Assembly: GCA_040285745.1 (NCBI GenBank) | Contig: JAUFOR010000004.1 | Span: forward strand, 1,054,001-1,118,000 | DNA from: Barthelona sp. PCE | Lineage: Eukaryota; Metamonada: BaSk clade | Length of the DNA: 64,000 nt | Direction: 5' to 3' | Shown: piece after piece, positions 44,174-53,689 of the stretch | Numbering within the stretch: position 1 is the stretch's first letter | How the letters are laid out: each line of letters starts with the position of its first letter | Made by a program: the position numbers and the translations under genes | The notes under the pieces: model-generated | What the model was told of the DNA's origin: nothing | Seen by the model: the letters and a program-made list of their open reading frames with translations, nothing else | The model's database searches: none

Positions 44174-45715
44174 CTAATTTGTTTGATTGTTTTGATCAAA
44201 CCGTTCATTTCTCCTCTCACGTGCTATTTCAACACTATGTCTTAGATTATCTGATAATTTCTCAATTATCACTTCTTCATGTTCTAGTAAAATGTTCAGG
44301 AAAAATTCATTGTGTGCATCATATTGTCTTTTCGATAACTGAGTAAGAATGAGTGGCTTGTATCTGCACAATAAATCAACTAATTCTAAATCTTCAAGTC
44401 CTTCTGTTTCTTTGTTGATATCACATTCTTTTAGCGCATAGACGAAGGATTTCTCCATCTCTATATCGAACACCTCAGCTGCAAGGCTATGGAGTGCCTG
44501 GTAGTTGACTGTACTTCCAAATGCTTGTACTAATTTTGGTGATTTTTTACCAATCTTCGGGAAATGTCGATCATCGAACGTGTTATGAGTAAAATTCTTT
44601 CGCTGCTCAACACCAAATAGTGCTGCGAAGTGCTTGAGGATCAATACACTCTGTTCATTAAAAAACTGGAGTAATGTATCATGAACATCAACTTTTTTCT
44701 TTTGTATTTTTTTCGAAATCTTCCTCCAACCAGACAACGATTCCAATTTAATGCTAGTCTGCAATTCACCCTCCTCAATGTCAACAACAAGATGAGACTT
44801 GACTGTCATTGGTATTATCGGATCAGTGCACCCATAAACACCAGCTGGTAATGTACTATCGCTTGACACTAATTTATGAGCTACAGTCAGGTATGGGCGC
44901 ACAAGGCCACCATACGGTAGGGGTTGAAGTAATGCTACCAGCGAAATTACAGCCATGCTAACATTATGTGGATTGCAGCCATGTATAATAATCGATAAAC
45001 CACGGAGCAGGGCAACGTAAATAGACGCTAGCAGGGGGACAATGGGTGTGAGGTATGGCTCTACACTGAATGACGGAGGCAAAAAAGGGATTTGTTTTTC
45101 TAAAAAAAGGTCAGAGTCATCTCCGTATAAAAAGAAACCAGGTAGTTGCATAGGACCATTTATGTGTTGTTCTGAAAGGCGGCGTAGATAAGGAGGTATG
45201 CTTTTAAGGACGAACTCAAACTCATCTGTGAATATTCGTAAAATATACTTATTCCCAAGTCTTGGTTGTGTACACTCCATAAAAGACATTGCTACACATT
45301 CAAGGAAGATTGAAAAGTCATCTCTTGGGAAGTCAATCAAAAATTTCACAAGACAAGCTGTAATATCCAGAAAAATTGGAGAAAAATGCTTTGTGATGAA
45401 AATTACTGTTTCTTGTTTGAAATTACGTGCTTCAGAGCTGGCAAAGTAACTGATGAACGTACAGAACCCAAAAAATGTGTCTTTTAATATTCCATCATCC
45501 AATTCTGTTCGCCAAACAAAATTAAGTGTTGATATGGACGAATTCGGACTTATTGTACTTAGAGCCTGGCTATCTGGAAAGCTAAGCCCCCCTACACAAC
45601 TTGATACACTCTCTGTCATTGTTGGAAGTGAAGCTACAACAGTATTGCCCACTAAATCGTTGAATTCTGCAATGGCAATATATTCCACCCATAATTTAAG
45701 GAATTCAAAGTCCAT
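44174..45715 (-). CDS. DENN-domain protein, DENND6-like
   Basis: The 513-residue protein shows DENND6/FAM116-type landmarks: an N-terminal uDENN-like strand with FGFCTFISYFASSEARNFKQETVIFITKH, a cDENN core with PFLPPSFSVEPYLTPIVPLLASIYVALLRGLSIIIHG, then RPYLTVAHKLVSSD and GVYGCTDPIIPM. The last piece corresponds to the GVTNPFF motif of DENND6. A helical C-terminal region (LLQFFNEQSVLILKHF) follows. DENN proteins activate Rab GTPases; DENND6 acts on Rab14 and recycling endosomes in animals. The exact Rab here is unknown. Overall divergence is high and the match is by pattern. Confidence 0.65.
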   Translation of the reverse strand: MDFEFLKLWVEYIAIAEFNDLVGNTVVASLPTMTESVSSCVGGLSFPDSQALSTISPNSSISTLNFVWRTELDDGILKDTFFGFCTFISYFASSEARNFKQETVIFITKHFSPIFLDITACLVKFLIDFPRDDFSIFLECVAMSFMECTQPRLGNKYILRIFTDEFEFVLKSIPPYLRRLSEQHINGPMQLPGFFLYGDDSDLFLEKQIPFLPPSFSVEPYLTPIVPLLASIYVALLRGLSIIIHGCNPHNVSMAVISLVALLQPLPYGGLVRPYLTVAHKLVSSDSTLPAGVYGCTDPIIPMTVKSHLVVDIEEGELQTSIKLESLSGWRKISKKIQKKKVDVHDTLLQFFNEQSVLILKHFAALFGVEQRKNFTHNTFDDRHFPKIGKKSPKLVQAFGSTVNYQALHSLAAEVFDIEMEKSFVYALKECDINKETEGLEDLELVDLLCRYKPLILTQLSKRQYDAHNEFFLNILLEHEEVIIEKLSDNLRHSVEIARERRNERFDQNNQTN

Positions 45716-45772
45716 TAAGCATTAAAAACCTTTTAAAAAGGGAAAAGAAAGTACAAACAATTTTTACAATGG

Positions 45773-47982
45773 CTATTCATTCTTCATAATCTTTAATTGT
45801 TCAGCAAACTCCTCACACATCTGCAACGAGTCATCTAAATCATTCTGCAATCGAGTAATTCTCATATCTTTTAATTGAATTGTACGTCGTAGGTCTCGAA
45901 CCTCATTAACATCCATCTTTGAAACGGCACTGGCCTGTTCACGTAGTTTTGCGTTTTCTTCTCTTAAAAGAATCAATTGAGCTTGTACATTACCATCTTC
46001 TGGATGCTTCAGTTCATATTTTAATGCAACAAGTTCATCTTTTAGAGAATTGGCTTCTTGTTCGTAGGAATCCCGCTCCTTTAGCGCAATATCTAGATTA
46101 CTGCGTAAGGAATTCCCTTCCTTTTGTTCTTTGGTCAATTGGGCCCTAAAGTTTCTGGTTTCAGTTTGTGATACTTCTAAAGCTTCTTGAAGCTGTGCCA
46201 ACTTCTCTGTGTTGCTAACCATGGTCTGAAGCTGTTCCTCGACCTCCTTATTACGACGAGAGAACTCTTGACAGTTCACCGTTAATATGTTGTTTCTCCC
46301 TTTCAAATCTGACATTTTTTCTTCAGCACGGGCCTTGAGCTCGTCGTACTTGACCTGGAATGACCTGAAAAGGTCCTTTGCTTGCTCCAAATCTTTCAAA
46401 ACTTTAACGTTCTTTGTTTGCTCACTTTGTAACATCTCCTTTGTTTCATCATATCTCAATCTGATCTTCTTGTACGCGAGTTCGGTATCCTCCAGAAGCT
46501 TTGAACTCTCATCCAGTTTCTGTTCGTATTCCCGCTTCACCTCGTCTCTGATTTTCTTCTTAGTGTTGTGAACCTTTCTGTCATGGCTTGATTCCAACTC
46601 TAGGACAAGACCTTCATACTCCTGCACACCGCGGTGCAACTGTTGGAGAACGTCTTTTTGACGGTGAACTTCTTTCTCTAATTTCTCATTATCTCTGGAT
46701 TTCTCAATGAGCTCCTGTTGCAACGCTTCAACACGTTCGTTCAGCTCAATGATATGCTCGTCGACGCTCTTCTGAGGAATTTCATCCTCGTAAATGGTGG
46801 CTTCTCCAACAGATAATGTGGGGGATCGGCTACCGTCTGACCCATAGGCTACTGCAACGGATAAACCATCAACGTAATCACTTGTTGCTATCGAGCTTGT
46901 GCGATTGATGCTTGTAGCGCTAGCCAATATGTCCGTGGAAGGAGAAAATGAAAGGCGCTTCTCAGTTTTGATTGGTTTCTCGTTTTCAAAACTTTCTACA
47001 CCTTCCAACTCTTCACCAGTTTCGAACGATGTCAGTTTCAGGTGACTTCTCTCATGTGGCGGGGAAAGATCCTCATCAACAGCACCAGGTTGTGCCTCTT
47101 GAAGTTCAATTGGGGGTGTAGCTAATGTTTTTGCCTTTGCAGAAACAGTGTGCGATTTAGAGAGTGAAACTAACGGCGAAATGACTTCTTCCTCAAGTAT
47201 AGAAGTGGTGCGAGGAAGAGGAGTTGATCGTGATGAAGGAGTTTTTAAGTTCAAAATCTCCTTTGTTTTGTTGGGAGTTTGTGTAGGACTTTGGGTAGAA
47301 AGTCGAGATCTAGCTGTTGTTTTGAGAGGTGAACGGCGGTTCTTCTCCTCTTCCTTACGCTTGATGTCATGTAGGAGCTCATTGGCCTCAACTAAGTTGG
47401 GGTTCTGATCTAAGATGATCAAAACTTCGGTTTCGAGCTGAATTATATCAATAGAGTTCAAACAGTTGCGCAAGATCTGTGCCACATCCCCTCTGAGGAT
47501 CTCAGTGGGGGATTGTAGTTGCCTGGCAAGGAAATTGAGCACCTCACTATCAGGCTCACAAACCGCCATCAATTGCTCGAGTGTGGTTCGTGCTGCGGTT
47601 CGCGCATTGGCCGTACCCAGGACCTCGACGATCGCACGAGCATATTCCATTAAATATTCGCTCATATAACCCTTAAGATGATTGCCAAAATTCCCAATTG
47701 CCAACAGTGATGCTTGTAGTAAAGAACTACGCTTGCCCCTCAGTAACCCGCACAGGATGGGCGTTATGTCACCCAGATGGAAGAGCAAATACTTCTGGAG
47801 AGCAGTATGTGAAGCGTAATCGCCAATTTTCCGTAGAGTATCTAGTTTGACCCACCAGTCGACGTCTTCGGCGTCAAGCTTGCGTATGTTGTTGCGGAGC
47901 TCATGCTAAAAATTAGAAAGCAAAAATATTTAAGAAAAATTCATACGGCGCTATCCGATTCAGGATTCATAGGTGAATTCAT
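45773..47982 (-). CDS. TOG/HEAT plus coiled-coil microtubule protein, one intron
   Basis: Two exons, 47982-47947 and 47905-45773, give 2169 nt and 722 residues. Exon 1 encodes only MNSPMNPESDSA. Exon 2 opens HELRNNIRKLDAEDVDWWVKLDTLRKIGDY, which has the W-x(3)-D-L-x2-I pattern of TOG/HEAT repeats. Residues ~1-155 form the TOG-like helical domain, ~160-340 a Ser/Thr/Pro-rich linker, and ~340-720 continuous coiled coil. One TOG-like domain with a coiled coil recalls short CLASP or Stu2-type microtubule polymerases, but the subfamily is uncertain. A minus-strand TTTTTACCCGTTTTTACG element lies ~25-40 nt before the ATG. The kinesin gene is the next one upstream on the same strand. Confidence 0.75.
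47906..47946 (-). other. 41-bp spliceosomal intron in TOG gene
   Basis: Reads GTATGA at the 5' end and TCTAATTTTTAG at the 3' end on the minus strand. It is phase 0 and joins a 12-codon first exon to the TOG domain. An in-frame TAG just before the HELRNN codons shows that splicing is needed for the full product. Confidence 0.8.
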
Positions 47983-48090
47983 GCTATTGCGCTCAATATC
48001 CTCGTAAAAACGGGTAAAAAGAAAGAAAAGGGATAAAAAATGAAAACGAAAAAAAAAACCTGCAATAACACACCTTGTTTATTAATAACG

Positions 48091-51000
48091 TTATTCGCTT
48101 TTTGAACTCATCTGTGACATCGAACTCAACCTTCTTTTCCTCTTTTTAAGTTCTAACTTTCTTAATGGATTGAATGTTTCATCTTTTAAGGTTCTTTTAA
48201 TAGGGGCCGGTGAATGAAACATTCCACCCTTCACTTTCTTCCCTAACTTCCGCTCACGCATAAATTGTTTAAAGTATAGACTGTCAGGGTTTGTGAAAAA
48301 ATCAACCATGATACCAACCCCTTCTTTATACTCTTTCAACAGTTGTTTAAGAAAGACAATGCCAGTTGTTTTGTTAAACGCATCCATTTTGTTCTGAATT
48401 CTAGTTTCACGTTCAGCAAGTACTGCAAGAGATTTTCGTTGCTTTTTTTGAATTGTCATACCTTCATCATATGTGTCTCTAGCGATGTCGTAGAGCATGC
48501 GATACCGCTGGATTTCAGCACCAAATGATACCACAGACAGTTTCAAACGTCTATTTTCAATCTCTAACCTCTTCTTCTCAGCCAACTGCTTCTCATAATC
48601 AAGAACTCGTTCATGTAACATCATGATTGTACGCTCAAGCATCATTGTACGTTCATTCATACTTCTTACGTTAAACATATGTGCTGTCATGCGTGTCACC
48701 AGTTCATTTGATAGTAGAACAAAATGATTAAAAGGATGATGTCTTTCATCAGCATGAAGCATCTCAAACGGAAGCATTCCACTGAAATATCTCTCAACAT
48801 CTTCAAATTTCTGTCCAATAATTGGAAAATCAAATTCAGATTGGCCTTCCGAATCAGAAAATTCAAATAATTCAGAACTTACATTCATTAAATCATTAAA
48901 CTCAGTATCAATCATGCGTGCGATATCTGAGGTGTCAAGGGAATCTACATGAGGTATTGGAAAACGTACAATATTAGACCGGCACTCCTGCTCTGATGAA
49001 AGAAAAGCTTCAGGAATAAATTTTTGAAGTGGTGGTCTTAGCGATGGAATTCCACTGATGTTGCTGATCGGAACATGCTCCAGCACACCCATACTTTTAT
49101 GACTAGTGAGACTTTTATGTAGAACAGAGTAAGAAATTGCCAGTGATTCTGATGTAGCATATCCAACACTTTTCTTGTTATCGATTTCTATGAATGCGTT
49201 TGAAATAGCAACGGTGATGACATCTTCTGCTACCTCACGAATGAAATCCATGCTGACTGGTTTAGGCTCATCACACCTGTATATTTGATCAAGAATATGC
49301 TCGACACGACGGTTACCTCTATCTATATTATGTGTAAAGGAGCTCTCGTTGAGGAGCACCTTCCCAATTTTAATGCGGAAATCAGATAGAACACAAACGC
49401 TGGCGTTGAGTAATCGTTGAAATTTTTCGTTCTTTCCAGTCTCTGAACATAACATTGTATGAAGTTTCTGTGCGTCCTCGTTCAATTCTTCCATCTCCAT
49501 ACGGTGCTCATCCTCAATATCTTCAAGTTGTTCACTGAACATACGTCTGTTCTCATCAATGACCGTTTCATAATGGGAAGTCAATTTCTGCATTCTGTCA
49601 TCACCGTTATCCATCAGCAGCTGCTTTTCCTTCTCATAGCTCTCCACCACGGAACGTCGGACCTCCTGTAATGCTTCAGCAGAAGCAGCATCTTTCTCTT
49701 TCATTTCCTGTTTGTACCTTGCCTTCATCTCAGACATCTCAGCTTGCAGAGAACGGATGATCTCGTCCCTTTGGGCCAAGGCCTCATCACTCTGCTGGGT
49801 GATATGCGATATTTGTCCCACAAATCTAGTTTCTGTTTCCTCCATCAGTTTTCTGTTGCTATCCATAATTTCTGTGATCTCTTCCTCGTACTCAGCCTCA
49901 ATTGCTCTTGTTTTAGATTGAAGCTCTTCCTCATGCAAAATTCTTGCCTCTTCGACATTCTTTGACGTTTGTGCAATCAAGTTCTGAAGAGATTCAAGCT
50001 CATTTGTTAACTCTCCCTGACGCTCGTCCATGCCACGCTTCTTTAGTTCATAGTCAGCTTCCATCTCTGCATTTGCTGCAATTAATTGGGCTTGGCGGTC
50101 TTCTAAAGTCTTGATCTCCACTTCATTTTCCAACTTTTCACGTTCAAGCTCGTCAACCTTTGCGTTTTGGGATGCATATTTATCAACCAACCAGTCATTC
50201 TTTCCTTCAATATCAAAAATTCGTTCCATTAGCTCTTCCTCCTTTTGCTTGAACTGTGCCTCAAGCACCTCGTTCTTACCAGTAGACTCCTCTGCAACTG
50301 CCAACTGATGTTCTAACTGTTTTATCCGCTCATTGTTCTGCTCTCTATTAGATAACTCCACAGTTAATCGTGCCAGTTTCTCTGCTGTCTGATCCAATTC
50401 CAGCTGCAGCTTCTGTGCCAGCGCTTTGTAGTCAACAAACACGTTCTTGCGTGCACGTGTCTGAACCTTACATGCTCGCTGGGCGAATAGAAGAGTGGAG
50501 TACGACTCACTACTGTGTTTAAGCAATGGGCTCAGAGTGCAAATCATCACTGTCCTGCTGTTGCCACCGAGGCAGTCTTTCAACAGACGTGTGAGTTTGG
50601 AATCCCGATATGGAACAAACGCATCAGATCGACCCTGAGACAAGATATTGACAACACTACCGAGAACACTCAATGATTGGTTGATGGCAGCAGCCTCCTG
50701 TTTACGGACACCCGACGTCGCACCGCTCACCTTAATGCGTTCCGAACCAGCTAAATCACAGAGCATAAGACGAGAAGAAACTACTCCGCGATTACCAGAG
50801 ACGTAGTTAGGATCATTGAGTTGATCACGATCAACGTGTTCAAACTTATCGATGTTTACGATTAAAACTGCATGTGAACGAGATGATGTAGCATTCAGGT
50901 GAGTGAATGCAGTAACACGGTTTTCATGACCCATAGATATGAGATTAACGACATCATCAACACTATTGACCTCATGTCGAGACAGGCCCGCCACAAAAAT

Positions 51001-51510
51001 ACCATAGTCTGGATCTTCACGGATGACCAATTTTGAATTTTCAGGAACAAATAGATCTTGGAGCATTTCACAATAAATTTGCACATAGCTCACGGTGACA
51101 AGGGTTTTCCTGTCCAGATCCTTTCGTTTTTCCTGGAATATATGTTTCATTGCACGGGGAATGATACCTTCGTGCTTGGTGTGCAGACCCTCATCGTTTA
51201 ACAGTGTATATGTCTTACCAGAGCCTGACTGTCCGTAACAAAGGACACATGCATTGTATCCAGAGAGGGTATAGTCCACTGCTCGTTGCATTCTCTCGAA
51301 AACTTGTTTCTGGTTTGTGCTTTCTTGTAAAATAGAGTCAAAGCTGAACTTTTTCGAGCTCTTGAACCCATATGACCGATTAATGGTTAGTTCTTGGTTG
51401 TCAATGGTTAAAGCCCTATCAACATCGTTATTTTCCAGTTCTTTTGGCAAAACTGGCCGCACACGTATCACAACATCAACGTTATTTTGGACTGATGCCA
51501 GTGAATCCAT
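48091..51510 (-). CDS. Kinesin with N-terminal motor
   Basis: I start at MDSLASVQNN (51510), giving 1139 residues; 13 upstream codons are open but non-conserved. The motor (~8-365) has the P-loop GQSGSGKT (~97), NATSSRSH (switch I), DLAGSERI (switch II, ~251), the HVPYR-like FVPYRDSKLTRLLKDCLGG segment and a neck with FAQRACKV. A long coiled coil runs to ~700, then a globular helical region with a final basic tail (KKRKRRLSSMSQ). The motor end (RACKVQTRARKN then VDYKALAQKLQ) is reminiscent of the armadillo-repeat kinesin (ARK) type, but no armadillo repeats are seen. The subfamily is not assigned. It should move along microtubules, probably to the plus end. Confidence 0.93.
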   Translation of the reverse strand: MDSLASVQNNVDVVIRVRPVLPKELENNDVDRALTIDNQELTINRSYGFKSSKKFSFDSILQESTNQKQVFERMQRAVDYTLSGYNACVLCYGQSGSGKTYTLLNDEGLHTKHEGIIPRAMKHIFQEKRKDLDRKTLVTVSYVQIYCEMLQDLFVPENSKLVIREDPDYGIFVAGLSRHEVNSVDDVVNLISMGHENRVTAFTHLNATSSRSHAVLIVNIDKFEHVDRDQLNDPNYVSGNRGVVSSRLMLCDLAGSERIKVSGATSGVRKQEAAAINQSLSVLGSVVNILSQGRSDAFVPYRDSKLTRLLKDCLGGNSRTVMICTLSPLLKHSSESYSTLLFAQRACKVQTRARKNVFVDYKALAQKLQLELDQTAEKLARLTVELSNREQNNERIKQLEHQLAVAEESTGKNEVLEAQFKQKEEELMERIFDIEGKNDWLVDKYASQNAKVDELEREKLENEVEIKTLEDRQAQLIAANAEMEADYELKKRGMDERQGELTNELESLQNLIAQTSKNVEEARILHEEELQSKTRAIEAEYEEEITEIMDSNRKLMEETETRFVGQISHITQQSDEALAQRDEIIRSLQAEMSEMKARYKQEMKEKDAASAEALQEVRRSVVESYEKEKQLLMDNGDDRMQKLTSHYETVIDENRRMFSEQLEDIEDEHRMEMEELNEDAQKLHTMLCSETGKNEKFQRLLNASVCVLSDFRIKIGKVLLNESSFTHNIDRGNRRVEHILDQIYRCDEPKPVSMDFIREVAEDVITVAISNAFIEIDNKKSVGYATSESLAISYSVLHKSLTSHKSMGVLEHVPISNISGIPSLRPPLQKFIPEAFLSSEQECRSNIVRFPIPHVDSLDTSDIARMIDTEFNDLMNVSSELFEFSDSEGQSEFDFPIIGQKFEDVERYFSGMLPFEMLHADERHHPFNHFVLLSNELVTRMTAHMFNVRSMNERTMMLERTIMMLHERVLDYEKQLAEKKRLEIENRRLKLSVVSFGAEIQRYRMLYDIARDTYDEGMTIQKKQRKSLAVLAERETRIQNKMDAFNKTTGIVFLKQLLKEYKEGVGIMVDFFTNPDSLYFKQFMRERKLGKKVKGGMFHSPAPIKRTLKDETFNPLRKLELKKRKRRLSSMSQMSSKSE

Positions 51511-51558
51511 ATTCAATGGATGAAAAGGATTAAAAATGTGTAATAACACAAGAATCGT

Positions 51559-52530
51559 TTATTTTTCTCCTTGAATAAGGGTTTGGAGCCCCTCCTTCGG
51601 AATCTCCATCTCTCCTAAAAACGGAAGACATATTTCTTCATCTACACCATGAGCAGGTAAAACAAAAACTTTTCTACCCAAATCTATACAAGCGGAGAAC
51701 TGACGCATGAAGTCAAGACCCAATATAAAGTGTTCAACCGGACTATTTAGGACCATGAGTGGATACATAAAAAAATCTTCGCCAAGCTTTAATTGCGTTA
51801 TATGAATCACACCTAATGAACGTGAATTCCCCACTCCAGACACTAGCGAGGCGAAACGGGTATCAATAAGCTTGGAAATACCACATCTTTCAGCAAGAGC
51901 AGCAGTTATTATAGTTTTTTGTGCTCCAGTATCAACAAAAGCTTTCACTGGAACATTATTAATTGTTATATTAATATAAAGCATGGTTACTGGAACAAGT
52001 GATGATGGAAGCTCGTTATTTCGTATCATATAATCATTATCAATTCTTTGTTTTGCTTCAAGTTCTTCTCTGATTGCAATAGATTCAGGTGTGTTATGAT
52101 TAGAGACAGAACGTGCATGTTTGTTCATGATACGATCGTATGATGGTTGATCATGTTTAGCTAGAGCTTCTGCTAAACGACTATTTCGTGATTGCAATTG
52201 CTCAAAAGCTTTCTCATTGCGCATAATAAAGTTTCTTGACTTGACAAAGTTCTGTGCATCCGCTGGATCAATGTCAGCAAGAGTTAGATCTCCAGGTTCA
52301 ACGTTTTTAACCTGAATAATGATAGGATCTGTTTCGTTGACTCGTACGGGATAATCACTCACCTTACACGAGTCGTGCATCTCTAGGTAGTGTGATGTCA
52401 GCAAAGCTACTTGGTTTGAGCTTTTGTTGACTTGTCGAGCAGCAATTCGTTTAAGCGTGGCTACAGATGATTCTTCTGAAAAAGGAGTGGTGATCTCCGT
52501 TTCAGATCCCATGAACCGCAAGATAAGCAT
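51559..52530 (-). CDS. DDI1: Ddi1-like retropepsin-fold aspartic protease
   Basis: The retropepsin-like domain at ~180-300 has the active-site FVDTGAQKTII loop (DTGA at ~198), LVSGVGNSRSLG and the HFILGLDFMRQF dimer segment typical of Ddi1. The start is chosen at MLILRF (52530) because LILRFMGSETEITTPF can form the first two strands of the Ddi1 ubiquitin-like domain. The ATG at 52569 adds only a hydrophobic stretch. The ubiquitin-like domain covers ~1-75. No C-terminal UBA domain is present; the protein (323 residues) stops soon after the protease fold. Ddi1 is a ubiquitin-dependent protease/shuttle linked to proteasome control. Confidence 0.88.
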   Translation of the reverse strand: MLILRFMGSETEITTPFSEESSVATLKRIAARQVNKSSNQVALLTSHYLEMHDSCKVSDYPVRVNETDPIIIQVKNVEPGDLTLADIDPADAQNFVKSRNFIMRNEKAFEQLQSRNSRLAEALAKHDQPSYDRIMNKHARSVSNHNTPESIAIREELEAKQRIDNDYMIRNNELPSSLVPVTMLYINITINNVPVKAFVDTGAQKTIITAALAERCGISKLIDTRFASLVSGVGNSRSLGVIHITQLKLGEDFFMYPLMVLNSPVEHFILGLDFMRQFSACIDLGRKVFVLPAHGVDEEICLPFLGEMEIPKEGLQTLIQGEK

Positions 52531-52845
52531 TAAAATAAGGAAATGAAAGAGGAATAAATTGGAAAACACTTCCCAAAATTGTTTTTCTATATAATAAAGC
52601 CAAGAAAAGGTAATATAAGTGTTTTTTTGTGGTCAAACAACCATTGCATTATAGAACAGCCGGTAAAATAACTTGTTAATATTTTATCTTCCCTTATCCA
52701 AACGTTTTTGGGCTAAAAAGATTTTGCAGCGATTTTAAACAATAATTAACCGCTGTATACACATAATATTCCATCACAAACAAAGCATAATCACCGTTTA
52801 ATTTTGTAGCATATATCAGTCATCCGCACACCATTTATAATCGAT
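52531..52845. other. Divergent spacer, Ddi1/DUF4485 genes
   Basis: 315 bp, AT-rich. A CATTTATAATCGAT sequence directly precedes the DUF4485 gene ATG. Nothing else was recognised. Confidence 0.45.
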
Positions 52846-53646
52846 ATGAACCGATATTTCCATAAGTTAATCTTTGAAATCGAGACAAGAACGCATAATT
52901 TAGACAGACAACAACAAATACGTATTCGAAAATGGCTTGAAGCATTATCAACTCCATTGACGAGCAAAACATTTAAAAGACATAGGAACAACTATGCAAA
53001 GTTCCTTCTATATCAAATTGTAAGGTACAATCGTCTGGAAGATCCTTTTGATGAACTACCAAAATTTTCTTACAATATACCAAATTTTTTACCATGTTAC
53101 AGGAACATTGTTGGAGATTGGAAGCCCAAATTCCAATCTGAAAGCGCGTTTGAGAAGACTATAGGAGCTCCATTACAGAAGTTATTACCCCAAAATGATG
53201 TACATGGTTTAGTAGATGATTTTCAATCTGTTACGAGTCAGAACATGTATACATTTCTGAACAAAAGAAATCAGAAGAAAAGAAAGAAAGGTAAGGCATC
53301 CACACTTATTAATATGTCATTTAATAATGAAGAAGAGGCATTAATGGCTACTAATACATCATCACAAAGTTTAACAACATACATTACTCCCTCCGTAAAA
53401 GATAATACTATGGACATGGACATGGAAACTCTAAGAATTGAAAATGTTTATCTTCGTCAACAAATACAAATACTAAAGAATGAAGAAAGTCCAATGGTTT
53501 TTTCACCAATGAGTGTACATAAAAAATCTAAAAGGGATGACTGGGAGTTATTTTCTCCTTCAAAAATACCTTTTACACCAGAACCTGATACACCAGAACC
53601 TCAAGGTGAATCTGTTCTGATAGATATGTTGAGTCCAGATAGATAA
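52846..53646 (+). CDS. DUF4485-domain protein, CEP112-type N-terminus
   Basis: The 266-residue product starts with a helical domain (~5-85): FEIETRTHNLDRQQQIRIRKWLEAL, then RHRNNYAKFLLYQIVRYNRLEDPFDELP. This follows the DUF4485 pattern (W-x-KKL, then RN-x-YAKLLLHML-x(4)-LEEPF) found in CEP112 and other centrosome/cilium coiled-coil proteins. The rest has a short coiled coil (~200-220) and repeated Pro-Asp/Glu motifs (TPEPDTPEPQ). It lacks the long coiled coil of CEP112, so orthology is not claimed. A basal-body or cytoskeletal role is inferred. Confidence 0.7.
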   Translation: MNRYFHKLIFEIETRTHNLDRQQQIRIRKWLEALSTPLTSKTFKRHRNNYAKFLLYQIVRYNRLEDPFDELPKFSYNIPNFLPCYRNIVGDWKPKFQSESAFEKTIGAPLQKLLPQNDVHGLVDDFQSVTSQNMYTFLNKRNQKKRKKGKASTLINMSFNNEEEALMATNTSSQSLTTYITPSVKDNTMDMDMETLRIENVYLRQQIQILKNEESPMVFSPMSVHKKSKRDDWELFSPSKIPFTPEPDTPEPQGESVLIDMLSPDR

Positions 53647-53689
53647 ATGCAAAAAAAAGTAGTAAAAAACGTTAATTTTTATTTACTAA

